A stretch of 64,000 nt of DNA from Ryuthela nishihirai (Eukaryota; Arthropoda; Arachnida; Araneae; Heptathelidae), in contig JAWZYU010000018.1 of NCBI GenBank assembly GCA_038380435.1, positions 51,919,751 to 51,983,750 of the forward strand, written 5' to 3'. The translations under genes and the position numbers were made by a program. A model generated the notes under the pieces. The model searched no databases. It saw nothing but the letters and a program-made list of their open reading frames with translations, and had not been told where the DNA came from. The stretch's first letter is position 1. Each line of letters starts with the position of its first letter. Positions 33,446-44,464 of this stretch are shown here, in pieces.

Positions 33446-33894
33446 TGCAGTTCGGATAATCGAGGTTGTCGGCAATGTAAACCTTTTGACCTTTATGGTC
33501 TATCACCAAAATTTCAGATTCCTAAGTAAATCGTTTATAACATTTGATATTCGTTTCAAGTTTTGGCATTTTGTAACATTTTTTCTACTCTTAGAGGGAG
33601 TTATATTAGCTGTTGGAAGATTCAGAAATTGATAATCGTAATATTTCATCAATACCAATCCAAACCAATAAACATTTTTTAGTTAATTTCTAAAAGTGAA
33701 AAAAAAAGTTGATAGTTTAAAGCAGCAATTTTTCTCTTCGCTTGGAAGTTAATTTATAGTGCAATGAAAACTCGATTACCTAAATTAATTGGGGGTGTAG
33801 GAAGTTCAGATAATCGGTTTCAAATAAAACAAGTCTTTGCATTATGTAAATAAAAATTTATTGTCTATTAAAGAAAGTATTACAACTGAAAACA
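33446..33894. other. AT-rich spacer
   Basis: No supported feature. Confidence 0.4.
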
Positions 33895-34140
33895 ATCAAC
33901 TAATTAAATTTTGAATAATTATACAGATAAAGTGAAAAATTCCGAAGAAAATTAACAAAAATCTTAAAATGTGAAAATTTTTCAAAATTAACAACAATTT
34001 TTAAGTGGGAAAAATTCAATAGAATTTAATTTTGAGTATGTATACAAAGAAAGTAGTGCTGTCCTATGACCTTGAAAATCGATCGGTAAAGTCGCATGAC
34101 ACTGTCTTCAAATAAAAGCACGTTGAGCGATTTTTCAAAA
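33895..34140 (+). repeat. Duplicated segment, copy 2
   Basis: Contains two or three sub-repeat units, then TTTTGAGTATGTATACAAAG and CTGTCTTCAAATAAAAGCAC. It ends where SINE-A sequence begins (TGCACGTTAAAG). Confidence 0.65.
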
Positions 34141-34310
34141 TGCACGTTAAAGAACACGCTGCATGGCTTGACGGGAGGCACCATCTGTTTCCTAACGCTG
34201 TCCAGTGGGTCCCTTCCCACCAACTTTCTCTGAGCCTTCGGTGTTTTTCCGGCCATTTAGCCCATTGTGTACAAAAAATAGTGACGCTCAGATGTAAAAA
34301 TAATCCAACC
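34139..34310 (+). mobile_element. SINE-A 3' half
   Basis: 5'-truncated at GCACGTTAAAGAACACG, ending AAAATAATCCAACC. Confidence 0.85.
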
Positions 34311-34329
34311 GACTGAGCTAACTCCTGTA

Positions 34330-34632
34330 ATGATTCTCCGCAAAATTCCCCGCCCTGCCCACGGTCAGTAGGGGACACCGATGATCTTGGAAAGACCACC
34401 GTCCGTCGGATGGGACGTTAAGCCATGGCTCCGTGTGCGGGAGAGCCATACCTGTGCACGTTAAAGAACACGCTGGATGGCCTTGACGGGAGGTTACCAT
34501 CTGTCTCCCAACAGCTGTTCCAGTGGGTCCCCCCACCCAACCATTTCTGAGCCTTTGGGATCCATGCGACCTGGCCATTTAGCCCATGGTGTGCAAAAAA
34601 AGTGCCGCTCAGAGGTAAAACAACCTAACCCA
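34330..34632 (+). mobile_element. SINE-A, head missing
   Basis: Starts at TCTCCGCAAAATTCCCC, just after the head, and ends CAACCTAACCCAACCCC. ATGATTC occurs on both sides (about 34328 and 34641), a possible TSD for a 5'-truncated insertion. Confidence 0.85.
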
Positions 34633-34639
34633 ACCCCTT

Positions 34640-35370
34640 TATGATTCATTTTGCATTTGAATACACCGCCGCTTGGAGGAGAAAAATAAACCGCACGATT
34701 AGAGCACGGAGCGCGAGAACCAAACAATCGTCCCTGTCTCCTAGTGGTGCTGAAACGATATCCTGGTGGCATGTCCCCCTCGGTAATGAGTTGACATTGG
34801 CTCTAACAGATATGGGCTATATGTGGCCGAGTCTCGTTCCGCGATCAATAGCTCGTCTCCGGCGAGTTTCGCTCAGACTCGATACAAATCATTTGTCGTC
34901 ACGGTTGTGACAGGGACGAGTAGCGAGAGATGGCATCCCTCCCCTCCCACCATCCCTCTCAGCTCATCCTCTGCCAGTCCCTTCTCTCCATCCTCCGCCG
35001 AAGCCAGAGCAGCCGAAAAATTAAATGAGTGTAGCGTGAGTGGTACGAAAAAAATGCGACTCTAGTCACGTAATGACAGCTTCGAATCGGTTTAAACTTC
35101 CGTTATAAACAAGTTCAATCTGGGAGGATATGGTCCTTGCTGTTGAGCTTAAATGTTCTGAAAAGATAACAGCTATTCCTTTATTGAACGTGGAGGTGGC
35201 AGTGGAGCGTGCGTGTGCGAGCGAGTGTGTGTGTGGACGCAGCGCGCGGGATGTAGTGGGAGTGGAGGAGTAGGAAGAAGGTCAAGAATAGAGCAAAGCT
35301 GGCTTTTGTCATCGAAGTCGCTTGGTCGGATCATGAGAAGGTAACGCCATTGAAAACTAAGCGACTCGCG
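34640..35370 (+). promoter_or_regulatory. CpG-rich stretch, candidate promoter or 5' UTR
   Basis: Single-copy sequence rich in CpG (clusters at 34690-34720, 34835-34930, 34990-35050 and 35200-35260), with a CT-rich tract at 34930-35000. No recognised repeat. A splice-donor-like AAG then GTAACG lies at 35338-35346. This composition in an AT-rich genome suggests a gene start, but no transcript evidence is available here. Confidence 0.3.
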
Positions 35371-35377
35371 TGCCACA

Positions 35378-35424
35378 ATGGGCACCGCTGGCACGAAGTT
35401 ACTTGCAGTTGTGTCTGGTGACTG
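35378..35424 (+). CDS. Candidate first coding exon (speculative)
   Basis: An ATG with A at -3 and G at +4 (CACAATGG) opens a short reading, MGTAGTKLLAVVSGD. It is followed by a donor-like ACTG then GTAAGG at 35421-35430, just downstream of the CpG-rich stretch. Read without splicing it stops after 16 codons. I recognise no family. It may be a first exon with a long intron, or chance. Confidence 0.15.
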
Positions 35425-35430
35425 GTAAGG

Positions 35431-35955
35431 CTCCGAAATGCTTGTAATTCAAAGAATGACAGCTCAAATGCGGACGTTTCGAGTTTCTTGACCATGTGAT
35501 TGTAAATGGACAGTTTATTTGGGATTAGAGAGTTGTCCGTGCTGATACTTAAATGATTGCCGCGGAGTGTCAGAATGACGCGCTTTACTGAAATTGACGT
35601 TTCCTTCCAGTTTGGTTAAAGGAAGAAACGTTAAGAGATCAGCCTTTCGAATATAATGCTGTTATTTTTTTAGGGGGAGCGTTGACACTAATCTTGTTAT
35701 TTATTTGAAAGGAAACTGAACCCATTGTTGCGTTATAAGAGTAATAAGTTTAAATATCATTGTGTTGTTCGAGATGTGATGGTTGTTTAGCCTTTACAGT
35801 GTTTTTTTTTCGCAATTTACTGCTTTTCTGCAAAAGAGAAATTATGGTCAGAATTAATTAAAGTTGAGGATTCTCCTCACCTTTCTTGTTTTTTCCTTGT
35901 TGTGTTGTTCATGCAATCCATGATTAAAACCAGAAGAATAACATATTCCCTCTGA
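35431..35955. other. AT-rich spacer
   Basis: No supported feature. If the exon at 35378 is real, this is the start of its intron. Confidence 0.3.
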
Positions 35956-35957
35956 AG

Positions 35958-36326
35958 ATTTGAGTTGTGCTATTTTACGTCTGAGCATCACTTGTGGAAT
36001 GGGCTAAATAGCTAGGTCACAAGGACCCCAAGAGCTCAGAGAAGGTTGGGAGAAGGGGCCCATTGTACAGATATTAGGATACAGATGGTAGTTTCCCTTC
36101 AAGGCCAACCAGCGTTTTCTTTAACGTGCACATTATATGGCTCTCCCGCACACGGAGCCGGGGCTCAGCATCCCATCCAACTGACGGCGGCGTCCTTTCT
36201 AAGCCCATCGGTGTCCCCTAGTGACCGAAGGCTGGGTGGTGGTGAGGAAATAAATCTCAACGCTTTCCCAGCTGGAATTCAAACCTGGGAACTGTAGATT
36301 GGCATGACTGAGCCATATCTGCCCCT
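35958..36326 (-). mobile_element. SINE-A, old copy
   Basis: Inverted, with moderate divergence: GCTATTTTACGTCTGAGCA at the 3' end and GACTGAGCCATATCTGCCCC at the head. Part of the anticodon-arm region is deleted. The 37 bp tandem array starts within a few bases of its 5' end. Confidence 0.8.
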
Positions 36327-36329
36327 TCC

Positions 36330-36960
36330 CCTCTGGAGAAGTGAATATGTTACACTCACTGAAAATCCTCTGGAGAAGTGAATATGTTACACTCACTGGA
36401 TACCCTCTGGAGAAGTGAATATGTTACACTCACTAGATACCCTCTGGAGAAGTGAATATTTAACACTCACTGGATATCCTCTGGAGAAGCGAATATATAA
36501 CACTCATTGAATACCCTCTGGAGAAGTGAATATGTTACACTCACTGGATATCCTCTGGAGAAGTGAATATGTTACACTCACTGGATACCTTCTGGAGAAG
36601 CGAATATGTAACGCTCATTGAATACCATCTGGAGAAGTGAATATGTTACACTCACTGGATACCCTCTGGAGAAGTGAATATGTTACACTCACTGAATACC
36701 CTCTGGAGAAGTGAAAATGTTACACTCACTGGATACCCTCTGGAGAAGTGAATATGGAATGCTCACTGGATCTCCTCCAGAGAACTGAATATGGAATGCT
36801 CACTGGATCTCCTCCAGAGAACTGAATATGGAATGCGCATTCGATCACCTCTGGAGAAGTAAAAATGGAATGCTCACTGGATCCCCAACCCCCTGGAGAG
36901 ATGAATATGAAACACTCATTGGATATCCTCTGTATAATTGAATATGGAATGCTATTTTCA
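36330..36960. repeat. Tandem array, 37 bp unit
   Basis: About 17 units of CCTCTGGAGAAGTGAATATG followed by TTACACTCACTGGATAC. The first units are spaced exactly 37 bp apart (36333, 36370, 36407). Units after about 36750 diverge (GGAATGCTCACTGGATC). Confidence 0.95.
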
Positions 36961-37842
36961 AGGGGAATGAAGTTCCGCCGTTTTACTAATTTCGCAGCTT
37001 CTACCGGTGGAATTTTAAATTAATGAAATATCGCAAAATGCAAATGAAAAATTTTCGTTAGCATCCATTTGTGATGTCCAGGCAGAACGGGAGTAGAGAG
37101 AGGATGATATTACTACTTAATTCACTTCGGTGAATTCGCAGATTCGCGGGTTTTTACGCCCGTGCAACTTTATGCCTTTGAAGAAACTGGTGCTGAATGA
37201 AGAATGCGAACTGTCCATCAATTACTGCATGAGAGTTATACAGGGATGACACAATTTTTATTCACACTATATACAGCTACGTGCTGGGAATGAACTCCAC
37301 TCCGTGGGCCTTTGCTGCCTCACACTGTGGTTCTTTCTGAATCCACAAAACTACTATCAAATTCACCGCTCAACTCCGTGAGCCTTTGCTACTGCAAATA
37401 TTACTAAAATGAGGTGGAGAATTGCACACTCTGCAATTTCTCACTTTACAGACCTCAAAAACTCGGCGAAAGGATTTTCCTTTGCCTACACTGTGGCTCC
37501 TCCTGAATCACAAGAATAAAAGATAAGATTCTCCAAGAATCTGGATTCCCTCTTGGAATCGCACCCTGACTTCAAGGATTAATTTGAAAAAGGCGGCGTC
37601 ATTTTGACGCGTGTCAATGCGACCTCTTCGCTTGACAGCTAACGCACAGACTAAAGCTTTCAAATCTCTTGCCTAGCCTCGTCGCTGCACTAGCGCCCCT
37701 AGGCTAGTCATTTACGGCCATAAACAACTTCTGGCATTGATTCTTAAAACAAGCAGCAAGCTTCAGACCCGAAAACAACAACTGTGAGTCATCCCAGCAC
37801 AAACATTTCCAAGAACACACAAAAATATATAAATAAAAAAAA
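36961..37842. other. Unique spacer with weak local duplication
   Basis: The words CTCCGTGGGCCTTTGCTGCC and CTCCGTGAGCCTTTGCTACT recur about 75 bp apart (37301 and 37375), and CACTGTGGTTC/CACTGTGGCTC also recurs. It could be part of an unrecognised mobile element. No coding capacity. Confidence 0.35.
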
Positions 37843-37844
37843 AA

Positions 37845-38015
37845 TACCCTCTCAAGCAGCTGCTTGCCACAGAGGTCTGACAGGAGCCTGTCAGTTTATA
37901 TGCCACAGTAGAAGGTCTGAGAGGATGGCAGGACCTCAGCAGAAAACAACACGAACATCCATGCCTTACCCGAGGCTCGAACCCAGGTCCCTTAGATCAG
38001 TAGCCAAGCGCGCTA
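37845..38015 (-). mobile_element. SINE-B, 5' end lost
   Basis: An inverted copy with both hairpins intact. It stops inside the A-box region at GCCAAGCGCGCTA, followed by A-rich sequence. Confidence 0.88.
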
Positions 38016-38890
38016 CAACAATATAATACAATAAAAATATACAATAAATAAATAAATAAATATAAAATTCGACGGACATGATACCATTCAACGCGAAGAA
38101 AATTTTTTAATTCTTAAAAAAGAGTCGCCTGTCACCCTTGGAGGTAAGGGATCAAGTTTTTTTGCATCGAGAATGCCAAATTAAACCACTTGACTAATCA
38201 TATTTTGAATCAAAAAATCTAAAATCTTCAGCTTGAATACAACGTTTGCAATATTCATTTATAGTTCTTCATTTCCCGTCTTCTAGGAATTATCGATATT
38301 ATGACTAATTCATTTCTTTCATTTATTCATTAGTCCGGATAAACGAACTTGTTGGTTACAGATCACTCTTCTGCCACTTTGGTTTCTTTCTTCAGTATTG
38401 TTCCACTTTTTGGTTTGCTTTTTACTCAAACAGCAAGAAAGAGATGTTTTTATCGTTTATTTCGCAATGTTCTTCTGTTAACATTTCCGGCATGTTTTTA
38501 TTAGTCCATCAACTGAAGGATTGGTGTCTACTGAACTGCTTTTAAGTAATAAGATGGAATGATTTCTGATTCCAATTTTACTACTCTAATTCTAGTTTTT
38601 ATTTTCAATAACGGTTTCAGGGTCGGTGAAAGATCAAAAGAAACAACTTTCTTTCAAAATGATTCATCCTTCATCGTAGCAAGAAAGTGATCGTTTATGG
38701 CGAATTTGTCCATGTTGATTTTGTTCTCTCATTTCTATTAATCAGCGCTATAGAGTCTTAAAAGAAACTCTGCAGCATTTTGTCCAGTTTCTGTTTTTTG
38801 AAAAAGGTTGATTACTGATTGAAGACAAGATTGTACTGTTGTTTCGGGCTTTCAGAAAGAAATTTCTTCCAGTACTAGACTTCATTATGG
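38016..38890. other. AT-rich spacer
   Basis: AAATAAATAAATAAATAT near 38046 is a microsatellite. No gene recognised. Confidence 0.4.
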
Positions 38891-38901
38891 CTATCATTGA
38901 G

Positions 38902-39282
38902 TTGGGTTGTTTTACCTCTGAGCGCCTTTTTTGCACACCGTGGGCTAAATGGCCAGGTCACATGGACCCCGAAGGCTCAGAGAAGGTTGGGGGAAGAGAC
39001 CCACTGGAACAGCTGTTGGGAGACAGATGGCAGCTTCCGGTCAAGGCCATACAGCGTGTTCTTTAACGTGCACAGGGTATGGCTCTCCCACACACGGGGC
39101 CACGGCTTAACGTCCCATCCGACGGACGGCGGCCTTTCCAAGCCCATCGGTGTCCCCTACTGACCGTGGGCAGGGCGGGGAATTTTGCGGAGATAAATCT
39201 CAACGCTGACCCAGCTGGGACTCGAACCTGAGAACTACAGATTACGAGCCTGACGCGCTACCGACTGAGCCACCCCCGCCCC
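38902..39282 (-). mobile_element. SINE-A, full length, young
   Basis: TSD CTATCATTGAG at 38891-38901 and 39283-39293. A 3 bp loss in GAGCGCCTTTT (usually GAGCGGCACTTTT) lies near the 3' end. It sits 61 bp outside the mariner element. Confidence 0.95.
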
Positions 39283-39353
39283 CTATCATTGAGAGAAGGC
39301 AGACTCTCTATAGGCTTTGAATTCAATATTGAATGCACGAGAGCCGGAAAACA

Positions 39354-39517
39354 CAGGGTGGTTATAATTAAACTGACATTGCTCAGAGCGATGTAGAGAA
39401 GGATCTACTGGACAGATCACAGTGAAAAGTGGCGGATACCTTATGAAGAACATAGGGTAGAGAGTTCGCGAAAAAAATTTAGTTAGTGTTAGTGCCAAGA
39501 GGTTGCGTGGGTGCGCT
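39354..39517 (+). repeat. Left terminal inverted repeat of mariner-like element
   Basis: Starts CAGGGTGGTTATAATTAAAC. It pairs with 43560-43721 through AGATCACAGTGAAAAGTGG, GGTAGAGAGTTCG and TAGTGTTAGTGCCA, with mismatches and small gaps. Confidence 0.85.
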
Positions 39518-39555
39518 GAAATAAAGAAAATACCAAGTTGAACAAACATAACCTT

Positions 39556-41048
39556 TATTTTACAAATCAAGATTCTAAATATGTAAACCATTCGTATGCA
39601 AAATGTTCTGGAAACGTAATACGGTATGGTCCACAATTGCTTGAAACATGTCTCAGGGAATGGCTGCAACATGATGTGTTAGTCTTGCGTTCAGTTCAGT
39701 AAGCGATTCAATATTGCCTTACTAAACTCGGCTTTTCAGATAAACCGTAACCAAAATTCACATTGGTTTAGGTCGGGGGAACGTGGTGGCCAAGCATTGG
39801 AAAACGTTTGAGAAATTATTCTGTCCTCACCAAGTGTGGTACGCAACAATTGCGTTGCCGCACGTGCAATAAGGAGTGGTGCCCTATTCTGCATGAAGGT
39901 CATGGAGTCTAAGCAATTTCTTTCTTGCAAAGCCGGAATAATCTTGCGGCGGAGAAGATCTGTGTAACGTGGTTCATTCACCTATCGACGCATGGGACCT
40001 TGAGGTGTGATCTCCTTAACGAAGAATGGTCCAATTATAAAGTTTGCGGTAAACCCGCACTATACAGTTACATAGTCGGAGTGCAGGGTTCACTTCATGC
40101 ACAGCATGGGGGTGTGTAGGTCCCCATATTCGGGGGGGGGGGTTCAGTCTGTAGCGCGCCAGGCTCGTAATCTGTAGTTCCCAGGTTCGAGTCCCAGCTG
40201 GTTCAGCGTTGAGATTTATCTCCGCAAAATTCCCCGCCCTGCCCACGGTCAGTAGGGGACACCGATGGGCTTGGAAAGGCCGCCGTCCGTCGGATGGGAC
40301 GTTAAGCCCCGTGTGCGGGAGAGCCATACCCTGTGCACGTTAAAGAACACGGTGGATGGCCTTGCCGGGGGAGGCTACCATCTGTCTCCCAACAGCTGTT
40401 CCAGTGGGTCCCCTCCCCCAACCTTCTCTGAGCCTTCGGGGTCCATGTGACCTGGCCATTTAGTCCATGGTGTGCAAAAAAGTGCCGCTCAGAGGTTAAA
40501 CAACCCAACCCCATATTCGGGAGTTGTGCATATTCACTGCTAAATGTAGGGAAAAGTGCTCCTCATCAGACCATAAGGCTTTCGAAGGCCACATGTCGTC
40601 GAGCTGCATCCTCGCCAGAAATCGCAAAGCGAGGTCGTTGCGCTGTTCAGGGTCACGTGGTTGCAGCTGTTGCACCCTATAAATTTTATAATGATACCAT
40701 TTCAGAATGGACTGTATAATTTTACGGACAGTTGACCACGGAAGTTGCAGTTGCCGGGATACCAGTCTCGCACTAACTACTGGTAGCTCCGATTGCGACT
40801 GGATTTCTGCAAACGTAAGTGCGACGTCTTTCACATTGCATTCTGCAACTGGCCGCTGGCCAGTTGCAGACACCCAACGCCTGTTTGTTTGAATTTCTGT
40901 ATCATATTCTTCAGTCCATTTAGCGACAAAGGTCCTTTCCTTATATCTTTCAGACGACGATATTCGCGTGATGATGTGCGGCGGCATTACTGCCGTTTTG
41001 GTAAAAGAGTTTCACTAACAAAGCTCTATACTTCTTGCAAATACCCAT
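39556..41048 (-). pseudogene. Mariner-like transposase, broken
   Basis: The reading starts with an ATG at 41046-41048 (MGICKKYRALLVKLFYQNG), a typical amino-terminal helix of this group. It frameshifts near 40985 and continues as REYRRLKDIRKGP in another frame. The long open part (40496-40987) contains a helix-turn-helix-like segment and WSDEEHF with the first catalytic aspartate, then NMHNSRIWG, where SINE-A interrupts it at 40509. The reading resumes with RIWGPTHPHAVHEV at about 40121, after the SINE. Next come a frameshift and FMQNRAPLLIA, where the second catalytic aspartate is replaced by N. AWPPRSPDLNQCEFWL carries the third acidic residue. The C-terminal end (DMFQAIVDHTVLRFQNIL) is in yet another frame with a stop just before it. 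Confidence 0.85.
40135..40508 (+). mobile_element. SINE-A inserted in transposase gene
   Basis: A perfect 13 bp TSD CCCCATATTCGGG at 40122-40134 and 40509-40521. Removing the insert and one TSD copy restores the NSRIWG reading. A few bases are missing in GTTAAGCCCCGTGTG, and the 5' end has a G run with GGTTCAGTCTG in place of the A-box consensus. Confidence 0.97.
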
Positions 41049-41082
41049 GGTTCCTCCTAGCGATTACAGGGAAGATATAACA

Positions 41083-43513
41083 TTTTATAGTGTGCCTCAT
41101 GCCCTCACCTTTATAGTGTGCCTCATGCCCTCACCTTTATAGTGTGCCTCATGCCCTCACCTTTATAGTGTGCCTCATGCCCTCACCTTTATAGTGTGCC
41201 TCATGCCCTCACCTTTATAGTGTTCCTCGTGCCCTCACCTTTATAGTGTGCCTCGTGCCCTCAACTTTATAGTGTGACTCGTGCCCTCACCTTTATAGTG
41301 TGACTCGTGCCCTCACCTTTATAGTGTGACTCGTGCCCTCACCTTTATAGTGTGCCTCGTGCCCTCACCTTTATAGTGTGCCTCATGCTCTCACCTTTAT
41401 AGTGTGCCTCATGCCCTCACCTTTATAGTGTGCCTCATGCCCTCACCTTTATAGTGTGCCTCATGCCCTCACCTTTACAGTGTGACACGTGCCCTCACCT
41501 TTACAGTGTGACTCGTGCCCTCACCTTTATAGTGTGACTCGTGCCCTCACCTTTATAGTGTGCCTCATGCCCTCATCTTTATACTGTGCCTCATGCCCTC
41601 ACCTTTATACTGTGCCTCATGCCCTCACCTTTATAGTGTGCCTCATGCCCTCACCTTTATAGTGTGCCTCATGCCCTCACCTTTATAGTGTGCCTCATGC
41701 CCTCACCTTTATACTGTGCCTCATGCCCTCACCTTTATAGTGTGACTCGTGCCCTCACCTTTATAGTGTGACTCGTGCCTTCACCTTTATACTGTGCCTC
41801 ATGCCCTCACCTTTATAGTGTGCTTCATGCCCTCACCTTTATACTGTGCCTCATGCCCTCACCTTTATAGTGTGCCTCATGCCCTCATCTTTATAGTGTG
41901 CCTCATGCCCTCACCTTTATAGTGTGCCTCATGCCCTCACCTTTATAGTGTGCCTCATGCCCTCACCTTTATAGTGTGCCTCATGCCCTCACCTTTATAG
42001 TGTGCCTCATACCCTCACCTTTATACTGTGCCCCATGCCCTCACCTTTATACTGTGCCTCATGCCCTCACCTTTATAGTGTGCCTCGTGCCCTCACCTTT
42101 ATAGTGTTCCTCGTACCCTCACCTTTATAGTGTGCCTCGTGCCCTCACCTTTATACTGTGCCTCATGTCCTCACCTTTATACTGTGCCTCATGCCCTCAC
42201 CTTTATAGTGTGCCTCGTGCCCTCACCTTTATAGTGTTCCTCGTACCCTCACCTTTATAGTGTGCCTCGTGCCCTCACCTTTATAGTGTGCCTCGTGCCC
42301 TCACCTTTATAGTGTGCCTCGTGCCCTCACCTTTATAGTGTGCCTCGTGCCCTCACCTTTATAGTGTGCCTCGTGCCCTCACCTTTATAGTGTGACTCGT
42401 GCCCTCACCTTTATAGTGTGACTCGTGCCCTTACCTTTATAGTGTGCCTCATGCCCTCACCTTTATAGTGTGCCTCATGCCCTCACCTTTATAGTGACTC
42501 GTGCCCTCACCTTTAGAGTGTGACTCGTGCCCTCACCTTTATAGTGTGCCTCGTGCCCTCACCTGTATAGTGTGCCTCATGCCTTCACCTCTATTGTGTG
42601 CCTCATGCCCTCACCTCTATAGTGTGCCTCATGCCCTCACCTTTATAGTGTGCCTCATGCCCTCACCTTTATAGTGTGACTCATGCCCTCACCTTTATAG
42701 TGTGCCTCGTGCCCTCACCTTTATAGTGTGCCTCGTGCCCTCACCTTTATAGTGTGCCTCGTGCCTTCACCTTTATACTGTGCCTCATGCCCTCACCTTT
42801 ATACTGTGCCTCATGCCCTCACCTTTATAGTGTGCCTCATGCCCTCATCTTTATAGTGTGCTCATGCCCTCACCTTTATAGTGTGCCTCATGCCCTCACC
42901 TTTATAGTGTGCCTCATGCCCTCACCTTTATAGTGTGCCTCATGCCCTCACCTTTATAGTGACTCGTGCCCTCACCTTTAGAGTGTGACTCGTGCCCTCA
43001 CCTTTATAGTGTGCCTCGTGCCCTCACCTGTATAGTGTGCCTCATGCCTTCACCTCTATTGTGTGCCTCATGCCCTCACCTCTATAGTGTGCCTCATGCC
43101 CTCACCTTTATAGTGTGCCTCATGCCCTCACCTTTATAGTGTAACTCATGCCCTCACCTTTATAGTGTGCCTCGTGCCCTCACCTTTATAGTGTGCCTCG
43201 TGCCCTCACCTTTATAGTGTGCCTCGTGCCTTCACCTTTATACTGTGCCTCATGCCCTCACCTTTATACTGTGCCTCATGCCCTCACCTTTATAGTGTGC
43301 CTCATGCCCTCATCTTTATAGTGTGCTCATGCCCTCACCTTTATAGTGTGCCTCATGCCCTCACCTTTATAGTGTGCCTCATGCCCTCACCTTTATAGTG
43401 TCTCTCATGCCCTCACCTTTATAGTGTGCCTCATGCCCTCATCTTTATAGTGTGCCTCATGCCCTCACCTTTATAGTGTGCCTCATGCTCTCACCTTTAT
43501 AGTATGCCTCATG
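41083..43513. repeat. 26 bp tandem array (about 93 units)
   Basis: The unit is CTTTATAGTGTGCCTCATGC followed by CCTCAC. Common variants have CTCG for CTCA, ATACTG for ATAGTG and TGACTC for TGCCTC. It lies entirely inside the mariner-like element. The last two blocks of 465 bp are near-identical. No reading frame is sustained. Confidence 0.97.
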
Positions 43514-43559
43514 ATTGGCTGCAATGTTACGAGAAATTACCATGATCTACCACGTTTTT

Positions 43560-43721
43560 AGCACACCCAGCCACCTGGTGGCACTAACACTATATTTTTT
43601 TATTCGAAAATTCTCTACCCCATATTTTTATTAAGGTATTCACCACTTTTCGCTGTGATCCGTCAAGTAGGTCCTTCTCTATATCATTCTGAGTAATGCC
43701 AGTTTAATTATAACCACTCTG
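43560..43721 (-). repeat. Right terminal inverted repeat of mariner-like element
   Basis: Ends TTTAATTATAACCACTCTG followed by TA. It is the reverse complement of 39354-39517 with scattered mismatches. Confidence 0.85.
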
Positions 43722-43946
43722 TATATAAAGTGCGCTGCCATACCTTTTAAGTTTTCAAGTTGTTTGCGATACGGTGGGGAAAAAAAGGAGTACAAACTCC
43801 AAAGAATTGCAATCTCTAGGGACTTCGAGTTTGTCAGTTTCTGGATTTTTAATTTGTGAGTAATGCACATATACATATGCACAAGCACATATTTATAAAT
43901 TGTATAGTAAATATATGTAACAAAAATTTAATATTTTGTAGCTTAA

Positions 43947-44464
43947 CCCTTTCACGACTAAGGGTAACATTTTTCCCCATTTTAAAATTGGTGATTGTCG
44001 TATTTAATTATAACCTTATCTGCATTTTTTTATACAGAATGTCAAAATAGAACGTATGCCGAACGCAATTACGTAAACGGGAACGTTTAGTCCATGTCCA
44101 TCTTTGCAATAATGTTGCATTTGTGCAATGTCCATCTTTGCTTCACAACCAAAAGAAATTGCTTCGCAGAATATCATAATTAGCACATCATTTTGTATAG
44201 TAATTTCATTTCATAATTTTGTATTATTTTAGTTAACATTTTGTTCTAATAAACCAATAAATAAAAGACATTGCATAATAAGCCTAACTATAATTTGTGT
44301 TACCTTTATAGTCCATTGGGAAAAATATTTCCCATAAAATTCCAAAAAACTACACATTGTTATGTATTTTTCTTATGATTTTTATTTATTTTACGTCTAA
44401 ACAAATTAAAATAAACAGTTACTTACTAATATTTACTCTTAGAAACCTTATGGTCCTGAAACGG
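43947..44464. mobile_element. Probable piggyBac-type MITE (518 bp)
   Basis: TTAA lies on both sides (43943-43946 and 44465-44468). The ends are imperfect inverted repeats: CCCTTTCACGACTAAGGG at the left, and CCTTATGGTCCTGAAACGG at the right, whose complement reads CCGTTTCAGGACCATAAGG. No coding capacity. TTAA sites with CCC-type ends are typical of piggyBac. The short, imperfect ends keep this tentative. Confidence 0.5.

Larger units (their letters stand above)
39354..43721 (-). mobile_element. Mariner-like transposon with embedded satellite (4.37 kb)
   Basis: Bounded by long inverted ends (39354-39517 and 43560-43721). It has an internal broken transposase gene on the minus strand and, between the transposase start and the right end, a 26 bp tandem array. 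The right border is followed by TA; the left border has CA, probably a mutated TA. A SINE-A inserted later at 40135. Tc1/mariner membership rests on the transposase motifs. The element is inactive. Confidence 0.85.

Noticed and set aside
37180..37790. Long terminal repeat of a retrotransposon
   Set aside because: No TG...CA pair, no second copy in the window and no polyprotein nearby. Only a weak local duplication is visible.
41083..43513. CRISPR-like array
   Set aside because: Units are contiguous 26 bp tandem copies without unique spacers, and the DNA is eukaryotic.
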